DNA from: Ilex aquifolium
Taxonomy: Eukaryota > Streptophyta > Magnoliopsida > Aquifoliales > Aquifoliaceae
Assembly: GCA_951799425.1 (NCBI GenBank)
Contig: OX637409.1
Coordinates: forward strand, 15,479,460 to 15,543,459
DNA length: 64,000 nucleotides
Direction: 5' to 3'
Part shown: one piece after another, positions 56,560-64,000 of the stretch
Numbering within the stretch: the stretch's first letter is position 1
How the letters are laid out: each line of letters starts with the position of its first letter
The notes under the pieces: model-generated
Databases searched by the model: none
Seen by the model: the letters and a program-made list of their open reading frames with translations, nothing else
What the model was told of the DNA's origin: nothing
Position numbers and translations under genes: made by a program

Positions 56560-58404
56560 CGATATGAGAACATGGTGGCTGGCGGTGTCGTTAGGTTTAC
56601 GAGGTGAAGTGGTGGTGATATAAGGATGTGGTGGCTGGTGGTGTCGTTAAGGTGGTTGTTGGCGGTGTTTGGTTTGAGGAAAGATAGATAAAAATAGACT
56701 TGGTAGAAATTTTGTGTGCGTGTCAGTGTCAGTGTCAGTGTCAGTGCCAATTTGTGTATAAAGTATGAATGAGTAAATATAGGTACTAGTTAAGGGTAAA
56801 TAAGTAAATTTCTAAATTCAGTTAATGGTATTATCAGACAAAACGTGACAACTAGTGTTAGTGTAATTTCAGATAATTGAGATGGTGTTCCTAAAATTAT
56901 GCCAATCTACTCGAAAGTGTCATTGTGCATATTCTGGTGCTGTACCGAGCTTTTAATATGCGGGATTAGGTGCCGCGAATTGATATATTTTCTAGGATTA
57001 CTTGCAGCATTGGTCATCAAAGTTTGTGTTTCATTTTATTTTGTTCTTCAACGTTACAATTATATTATATTAATTTCTAATGTATTAAATTTATTTTTAA
57101 GTGGCCCCATGTATAATGCCGTCTAAATTTTTAATGGTTTTCGCTTGTGTACTTTTTACTTGCTCCCAAATGAAGAATATATTTGACAAATCACTTCATA
57201 CTGGATCCAAAAATTATGGTAGTGGTCCTCAAAATATACTATCCGTCTCATTTTGATCCACCAACATTTTAAAAGTGTCACATTAGTCCCTAATGTATTC
57301 AAAATATTATTAAAGTGGTCCTCACGCATAGTATTGTCTAAATTTTTAATGGTTTCTCCCCCATGTGTTAGTCACATGCCCTCAAATGGACTCATTCATT
57401 TATAGTAGTGCCTGATCATATATGGGCTCTGACCAGAACTATTGCCCGTCGGCTTTGGTTGTTGTACAACAATAGTGCCCATCTTCACAGTGAGCAGTCA
57501 ACTCCATTTTGATTGAAACACTTTGCCTTCATTAATCTTATGAGAATGAAGGCAATTATTAGAGATATATATGATCTGTTGGGAAATTAGGTCATGCAGA
57601 TTGAAAATAAAATAGAATTAAGGCTTTTGAGGTGGGTAAGATCGTTTTCTTTAAAGTGATATTTGTTCCCACTCGAATAATTTACTAGAGGGTTCTTGAC
57701 AAATCATTTCCGGGATACAATAAATTTTTTTGGTGAAGAACTGCAATTAGCAATATTGAAGAATTTTCAAAGAAGTTTCCTTAAACAATTTTTATTCTGA
57801 GAGAGAGAGAGAGAGAGAGAAGGGAAAAGAGATATGAGTTATATAAAACTCAAGGCCTATTTATGGACTTTTTAGTGTATTTTCTTAAAAGTCACAACCC
57901 TCCAAATAAGTATCGTTTCCTCAAAAGTTATGACCATTTTAAAGATGTATCTTTTCTCAAAAGTAATAACCTTTCTAAATAGTTGTATTTTCTTAAAAGA
58001 CACGACTCTTCTAAAAAATCAACTAACGGGCTTCATTTGACACGTTTTATCACCAATGATAATAAAATATTCAACACAGGATAATAGATATTTTACTATT
58101 TTATTGTGTTAATTATTCAATGTGGTGGTTATTGATAACTATTAAAATAGTGAAATCTACAAAGTTCACATAACATGTTATAATTAATTGGTGATACCAC
58201 ATGTCACTAATGAGATTGTATTACCGTTATTTATTGAGTATTTTCTCCAACAATTGATCCATTACATAAACCCAATAAGTGTACAGCTACATTCTTCTTC
58301 TCTGCCAGCACCCTAAATTCAACACCAGTAACATTGCATGAGCACTCAAGACTATAATGCACATTTCTCTTTCCTTCTTGGAGAAAAGGAGGGTATTTTT
58401 CATG
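56560..58404. other. Intergenic DNA with a minisatellite, a duplicated segment and a (GA)n
   Basis: GTGTCA repeats at 56717-56746. About 100 bp at 57045-57150 recur in diverged form at 57262-57370 (TCTAATGTATT, GTCTAAATTTTTAATGG), period about 215. A (GA)n is at 57799-57821. No gene was seen on either strand. Confidence 0.5.
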
Positions 58405-58406
58405 GA

Positions 58407-58582
58407 GTAATACTATGCTTACCAAAACATTTACCAAAAAATATTTTTATCAAATGAGTTGGCAACTCAATATCCAATCAAAAATATTTTGATCAGAATT
58501 TACTGGGTCCATGAGTGATATAAAACTGCCAACTCATTTAGTAAAAACACTTTTTAGTAAAACTTTTGGTATGCATAACATT
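58407..58582. mobile_element. MITE, about 175 bp
   Basis: Left arm TACTATGCTTACCAAAACAT...AATGAGTTGGCA pairs with right arm TGCCAACTCATT...CTTTTGGTATGCATAACA. The GAGTAATACTAT opening is also seen at the MITE near 31727. It lies in the 3' flank of UGT copy 3, 130 bp past the stop codon. Confidence 0.65.
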
Positions 58583-58708
58583 TTCCTTTTTCATGTAGAT
58601 AATCATTGGAAAACAGAAATATCTAACATCATCTAAGCACTCGTAACCAATCATATATATAACAAACACACAACAGAGAGATTCTTGAGCTTCAACTCTA
58701 TGATGTAG

Positions 58709-60269
58709 TCATTTTGGCAACGAGAATGACGAGATGAACTCTGTTAAGTCATTTAGGGACTTGTCGGAAGAGCCACATTTGCCTACACTAACCTTGACCT
58801 TTTCCTTCATATCAATCGCTCGTTGCCTCGTTTCCTCCCCTTCTTTTTCTACCAGAAGTCTTTTTATAGCTCTCTCGATCTCCCCTCTATCCGAGGCATG
58901 CTCCAACTCCAGACCAATCCTCCATACATGGCACAAATACCTTGTATTTACCCTTTGCTCCCCAAAATACGGCCTACATATCATTGGCACCCCCTCGGAA
59001 ATACTTTCCAGGGTTGAATTCCATCCACAATGGCTCCAAAACCCTCCCACTGCATTGTGTGCCAATACCTCCTTTTGTGGTGCCCATTTCACTATACAAC
59101 CTCTTTCTCCAATTATTTCTCGGAAACCTTGTGGTAGGAGGTCAACACCTTGTGCACCATGAACCGAGCCAGAACGAACCACCCACAGGAATGGCTGGTC
59201 ACTGTTGGCTAGTCCCCAAGCTGTCTCAATTAGCTCTTTCTCATCCATGGTCGCTAAGCTTCCCAAACTAACATAAATAACTGAGTTAGGAGCTTGTTTG
59301 TCAAGCCATGCAATACAATTGATGTCCTCTTCCAGTAAGCTAGTGGATGATGAGGATGGAGCCAGTTTGTGCAAAGGGCCTACTGAGAAGAATGGAACTT
59401 GACAATGTTTCTGGAGCTGGGCCAGTGATGAATGCTTGAGGAAATCCATGGTGTTTAGGATGATGGCTGAAGTTTTTATATTACACACGATTTCACTAAG
59501 TTGAAGTAGCTCATCCAAGGGCCCAAAAGTAGAAATTGGTAGATCTTTAAACCTGAGGGGTTGAAGATTGGGCACAAGTTCCTGCAACATGAAATCTGTG
59601 ACACAAAGTGGTGGTGCAGTGTATTAGAGAATTGTGAACTGCTCAATTTCTGCTCTGAAGCAAATCTCTAGTTTAATTAGGTGTAGATAGGACTATTTTT
59701 GATAAATGAATTTTAAACCAAATTTAATTATGTTCTAAGTCATAGTGTTTGATCATCTCAGGTATCTATTCTGATTAAATTAGGATATGCATATACCTTG
59801 CAAGGGAATGTAACCTTGTGCTCGAAGTCGCGGAATGGCATGGAGGGATAGACATGTGGAAGCACTGCTGGTTCGCAACACGATGCCCGGAAGGTTTAGG
59901 TGATTGGCCAGGATTTGTGTAACAGACATGGATGCATCATAGATAATGCACGCGAGTCGATCCTGTTGCTCCATCATTTGAGACAGGCGGTTCCTAAGTG
60001 GCTCTTCACAGTTTTTGTTGATTGCGAAAACAAGGCCAACAATGTTCCCCAGGGAGGAGGTATCGTGATCGGATAAGTTTTCGGGTATCGGTTGGAAGAC
60101 GAAGTCGGGATGGTTAGAAGGATCAGGAGAATTGAAGTTGGTGTGGACGATTGTGATGGAGAAGCCCTTGGAGTGAAGGATGGTGCCTAGCTGAAGCATT
60201 GGTGTTATGCGCCCTTGGAACGGACCTGGGACTAGCACTACCCTCAGATATCTTTGTGTTCTTTGCTTT

Positions 60270-60274
<5 letters not shown>
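58709..60274 (-). CDS. UDP-glycosyltransferase (UGT76-like), copy 3, two exons
   Basis: Exon 1 is 60274-59797 (478 bp), exon 2 is 59595-58709 (887 bp), intron 201 bp with GT (GTATATGC) and AG (GTCACAG). The split codon joins in frame, giving 454 residues, normal for a plant family-1 UGT. The start MEKQRTQRY is preferred; the upstream in-frame ATG reads through the (CT)n leader as Arg-Glu repeats. N-domain: [12 protein letters not shown] (residues 19-30), Asp113 in IIYDAS. C-domain: [15 protein letters not shown] and a full PSPG box at 330-373 ([10 protein letters not shown]...[10 protein letters not shown]...YFGEQ). Residue 22 is Arg (CGC) where the general-base His of the catalytic His-Asp pair is expected; copies 1 and 2 have His. 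UDP-sugar binding should be intact; transferase activity is doubtful. Substrate unknown. Confidence 0.88.

Positions 60275-60310
<36 letters not shown>
60275..60310 (+). repeat. (CT)n in the 5' leader of UGT copy 3
   Basis: About 18 CT units end two bases before the start ATG (minus strand GA repeat). GA/CT leaders are common in plant promoters. Here they lengthen the apparent ORF artificially. Confidence 0.9.
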
Positions 60311-60314
<4 letters not shown>

Positions 60315-60406
60315 CTTGTTTAACTTATGAAGATGGTTGCCTTTAGCCGCAAACTCCCTGATCAATGAACACATACAATGGCTATGCAACATGTTCCATA
60401 CTGCGT

Positions 60407-60412
60407 TTTATA
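60407..60412 (-). promoter_or_regulatory. TATA box of UGT copy 3
   Basis: CTATAAAAC on the minus strand, about 135 bp upstream of the ATG, with the GA-repeat leader between. The best-formed TATA among the three UGT copies. Confidence 0.6.
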
Positions 60413-60429
60413 GTTTCTTTTGCTTGAAA

Positions 60430-63400
60430 AGTATACATGCTGAGTTAATTACACTTAGACCCCTTGATTATACCCCCTCGTTTCACATTATTTTTTAAAC
60501 TATCAACTTTATCACATTATTCCTTAAACGATCAGTTTGAGTTTCACATTGCTCTAAACGATAACTTCCAACCAAATTTTCAGGGCAAATCAACAAATAA
60601 AATTTTTGCAAGAATAGTGAAATACCTCATCTTCTAACATTTTAGGATTTTATTTTTGCCTTGATTTACCATAAAAAATCGGACAAAATTAGACGATCTG
60701 TTAAAATTAAATAACTTCATATCGATTTTGTTTCAGTTGATTGATGGTGTTAAAAATTATCAATCCTTGTGCCCACTTTCACGTATCGGGAGCTAATTTA
60801 AGTGAGAGGGACTTAAAACCTGGTGCTCCACACATCATTCTCCAATAAAGCAATTTGGCTATAGTTGTTGAACCAAAGTTTAAGTTACTCTTCTTTTGCT
60901 TTGCATTACAAATTTGCACCACAAATATATCTATCGACATGCCAAACGGATCACTTGGTTGTGGGTTGGGCGACATATGGACCTCCCTTGTACTTCTTGT
61001 GTCTTCACGGCACAGCATGCATAATTGAGCTGCTTTTGAAATTTATTGAGTCAGGTTGTACTATATTTAACTTTAATTGTGAGAAAATATAGTTAATTCA
61101 TATTTGAATTATTTATAATTATGTAAAATTTAATTAGCCGGTTTTTTCTCATGTATAAGTTATGTTTTGTGGGTTCATGTTATTTATAATCGATTTTGGG
61201 TTGACCTATTTATTTCACAGGGTTAACGAATCCATCTGTTTATCATCTAAATCTAAATTCGCTAATATCATCTCCAATTTATTCCCGACACTTGTTTAGA
61301 ATGTTCTGGCCTATTGTGTCCATTCATTACCTCCAACTCTTCACATGCTAATTTGTTTTCCATCGTTAGGAGGAGTTATTTTTTGCTATACGTTGCGATA
61401 AACAATTAATTATTATGACGAAAAAAAACAGTGTAGAGTGATGAAGAGGATCCCCAAAGACGGGTGTAATAGAAATTTCATTACATTTGATAAGAATTGA
61501 CTATTTAACCTTTACTTGGGAAAGTCTTGAGAAACTAAAGATGGCCAACAGTACGATGGCTCCTTGACTTTAAACGATAGTTATTAGAAAACTACTTCAC
61601 AAACCATGGCGGCTTGAAAACTTACGAGGCCTAAAGCGATAAGTGTTAATGTTATTTTTTTTTATTTATAATAATATTTTTAATTTTTAATTTAAATTTT
61701 AAAAATTTCTAATTAATTTTTTCTTCAAATTATGTTAACATCTTTTTTTAATTGATAGTATAACTTTTGATCATAAATATTTTGATAGGATTATAATCTA
61801 ATATCTCATTAATATGTTTATGTTCTTGCTTATTTTGTATGTACTTCATCGAAATTTGGGTATTACATGATTGACTACTATTACAAATATATTCATTCTT
61901 TTTTTTTTTTGTTGAATTATTCTATTATCTTCAAAAAATTTAGGGTCATTTACTTGTTTATATTTGTAACTTTTACCTAAATTTTTGTTATATTTTATTT
62001 ACTATGAGTAATAACTTTATCAAATTTTTAAAAAAAAATTAAATTAGATTTTATTTTAGAATCTTTATGAAAATAAATAGTTTAGTTGGCTTTTTGTGTT
62101 TGAATCACAAAAAAATTGAGTTTGAAAAAAAAAAATTAATGTGTTGAGCTTGGTTTTGCTTTTGTACCGGGGATAAAAGAGAGAGATTGATGCTTATTAT
62201 ATTTTTTTTTTTCATAGTAGAAAGTAAAAAAAAGATTGATGATGTTAACACTTTCTTGTTAACCCTTTTTGTCCTTTAATAAATGTGATTTTGTGAGGTT
62301 GGTTGGACTTTTGGGCCTAAATTTTAAAATTGTTTTTGTTGGCTTACTCTTAGAAGAATGTTTTTGTTGAACTAAATTGTATTGAGTTTTAATCTTTGAC
62401 TTGTATTACATTATTGATCTCTTAAATTTAGGGCCTTATTTATAAGTGGGGCCTAAAGTCCACACTTTTTTTTTCTCTGTTGGTGAGCCAGAACTGTTAC
62501 AAATGTTGATATAGAAAGATATTTTTTTGGGTTTTTTTTGTAAGCCAGTACACAACATATGACTTATTTGTATAAAAGTTTTTCGGTTAAAATGTTTTGT
62601 ACATAAGTCCTATATTTTCCTGAGTGACAAAAATACCCACACTGTAACACAAACTGATGCAACCATTTATTTGAAAACCGTCGGAGTCCATACAACAATT
62701 CCATAAAATTCGGCAACTGATCAAGCGCTCAAAACACGGGTTTTCAAAATTTAAACAAAATATGCATCAAATTCCTTCAGTTTTCAACCAAACCAAAAAA
62801 CCGATCATCCGAAAAAGGTGAGGAAGAAGAATCAGTCGATTGTGAAGTGACATTGCAGAAAACATTAACGTCCAATCGTCGGCGTTTTCCACTTCAAAAA
62901 TGTTGATAATGTCCAGGTAAGTTAGTGTGGATGGATTTTTGTAATTGGGTTTGTTTGATTTTTTAGGAACCATTACAACTGATATAAGTGTGAATTTGAA
63001 GTAAAAAAAAAAAATTGAATTTTTGTGAACTAGGATTTGTAATCATTAATCGATAATGCATGTTATTTACTACATTTGAAACCTTAATTACATTCTAGTT
63101 GTAAAAGGTCACATTATGGTGTCATAGTTAGAACAATTTCAAATCAGTTCAAATAAGAATATGTTTCAAATCGATTACCTATTGTGAGTAGTTGAACATA
63201 TTGAATTTGTTTGATGTGGTAGTGTAGTTGTTTGAGTTATGCATTTTTATGTATTAGGCTGTGAAATTTTTTGTTCTTGAAATTTTGCACAATAACCAAT
63301 TAAATATAGTGTCAAAATTTGTTTGGGCGACTTGGGTGAAATTTATTGTTTATTGTCAAAAGTTGCATAATATGTTTCAGTATAATGTCACTCTAGCTTG

Positions 63401-63876
63401 TCACACTGTGAATACTCACTATTACATGAAAATCTTGAAACATGTTTTTGTATTTTTTGATTTAGTTTATGTTTTTAGTTGAAACATGTTGACGCTTTTA
63501 TGATTTAGTTTATGTTTGATAATTTCTATTTGATTGAAGTGGTAGTGTAAGGATTTGAGTTTTTCTTTGTTAGGAGTTAGGTTTAAAAAATTTTGGTTTT
63601 TGAAATTTTGCATAATAGCTAGTGAGTAGAGTAGTTTTTGAAATAGAGTGAGTAGAGTGATTTTTGAAAATTTTGCACAACACCATTTTTTTGGGCTACT
63701 TTTTGTGAGAGTTGTCGGTTACTATCAAATTTCCTTATCTTGTTTCATTATATTGTCACTTTAGGTTGTTACAGTGTGACTACTCACTGTAACATTAAAA
63801 GTAATGTTGAAAACCTATGAATATCTTGCATGAATTCCCTTAGTAAATTATGGTAAATGTGTGTTTGATGTGATTC
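60430..63876. other. AT-rich intergenic DNA
   Basis: 60438-60465 is a scrap of the 'TTACACTTAGACCCC' MULE-type family. 60470-60560 repeats CACATTATT motifs. 61640-62520 is very AT-rich with many A/T homopolymers. A diverged repeat TTTTGAAATTTTGCA(C/T)AATA...GTGAC TACTCACT occurs at 63265-63425 and 63595-63790. No credible gene on either strand. Confidence 0.5.
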
Positions 63877-64000
63877 ATGGGACAAAATAGAAAAACTAAG
63901 ATGAAGGAAGAAAAAAGTGAACCTCAGTACCGATCTAACATACAAGTCATAATAAGAGTAGTGGAAGATGTTGTGTTACAAGACGAACACAAGTGTGCAT
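63877..64000 (+). CDS. Possible start of an ORF cut by the window edge
   Basis: An ATG at 63877 opens a frame of 41 codons that stays open to the last base: MGQNRKTKMKEEKSEPQYRS, then NIQVIIRVVEDVVLQDEHKC. Lys/Glu-rich, no family recognised. Base composition is less AT-rich than the preceding 300 bp. It could be the first exon of a host gene or a transposon gene. Confidence 0.3.
   Translation, partial: MGQNRKTKMKEEKSEPQYRSNIQVIIRVVEDVVLQDEHKCA

Noticed and set aside
60275-60313. Upstream ATG (60313) as the start of UGT copy 3
   Set aside because: It adds only an Arg-Glu repeat from the (CT)n leader. MEKQRTQR aligns with the start of copy 1 (MENQGTQR).
62767-62973. 68-codon minus-strand ORF
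   Set aside because: No start context, domain or flanking gene structure; AT-rich background yields such frames by chance.

Overview
The window is plant nuclear DNA, most likely from an angiosperm and probably a eudicot. It carries intron-bearing UDP-glycosyltransferase (UGT) genes of the UGT76-like type, plant Ty3/gypsy (Tat and Del/Tekay-type) LTR elements, plant-style MULE, hAT-like and PIF/Harbinger-like DNA transposons, and (CT)n 5' leaders. The species cannot be named from the sequence alone.

Layout. 1-18089: an old, broken Ty3/gypsy relic on the minus strand. It has gag, a protease remnant, an antisense plant-mobile-domain ORF, and several later insertions: a 1.5 kb solo-LTR-like block, a 7.3 kb complex of head-to-head Del/Tekay-type LTRs, and a MITE. 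18390-22470: a UGT exon-1 scrap and a decayed UGT gene (copy 1). 22520-27560: a SINE-like unit, low-complexity DNA, a 63-bp tandem repeat and a second broken Ty3 relic. 27568-30710: a MULE with 215-bp terminal inverted repeats and a perfect 9-bp target duplication. It holds a GRF zinc-finger gene and the two ends of a MULE transposase gene. 31034-45281: nested hairpin elements split by a 13.27 kb Tat-type Ty3 element (31855-45120, duplication AAGTC). Besides gag-pol, that element has two antisense ORF regions with the gypsy-associated Transposase_28-like domain. 45776-48832: a non-autonomous LTR element with 885-bp LTRs (duplication ATTAC) that shares its primer-site junction with the 13 kb element. 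49405-51350: UGT copy 2, truncated. 51479-52693: a PIF/Harbinger-like element loaded with C-rich tandem repeats. 53032-56559: a four-layer nest of DNA transposons. 58709-60412: UGT copy 3, the only structurally whole host gene in the window. The rest is AT-rich intergenic DNA, with a possible gene start at the right edge.

How it fits together. Tandem UGT duplication gave at least four copies on the minus strand. Three are now pseudogenes or scraps. The fourth is open across both exons but has arginine where the catalytic histidine is expected. Transposons of at least five types have expanded the spaces between copies, and two of the LTR elements look young and of similar age (about 1.1% LTR divergence each). 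Calls rest on reading motifs, repeat ends and target duplications by eye; no database search was run.
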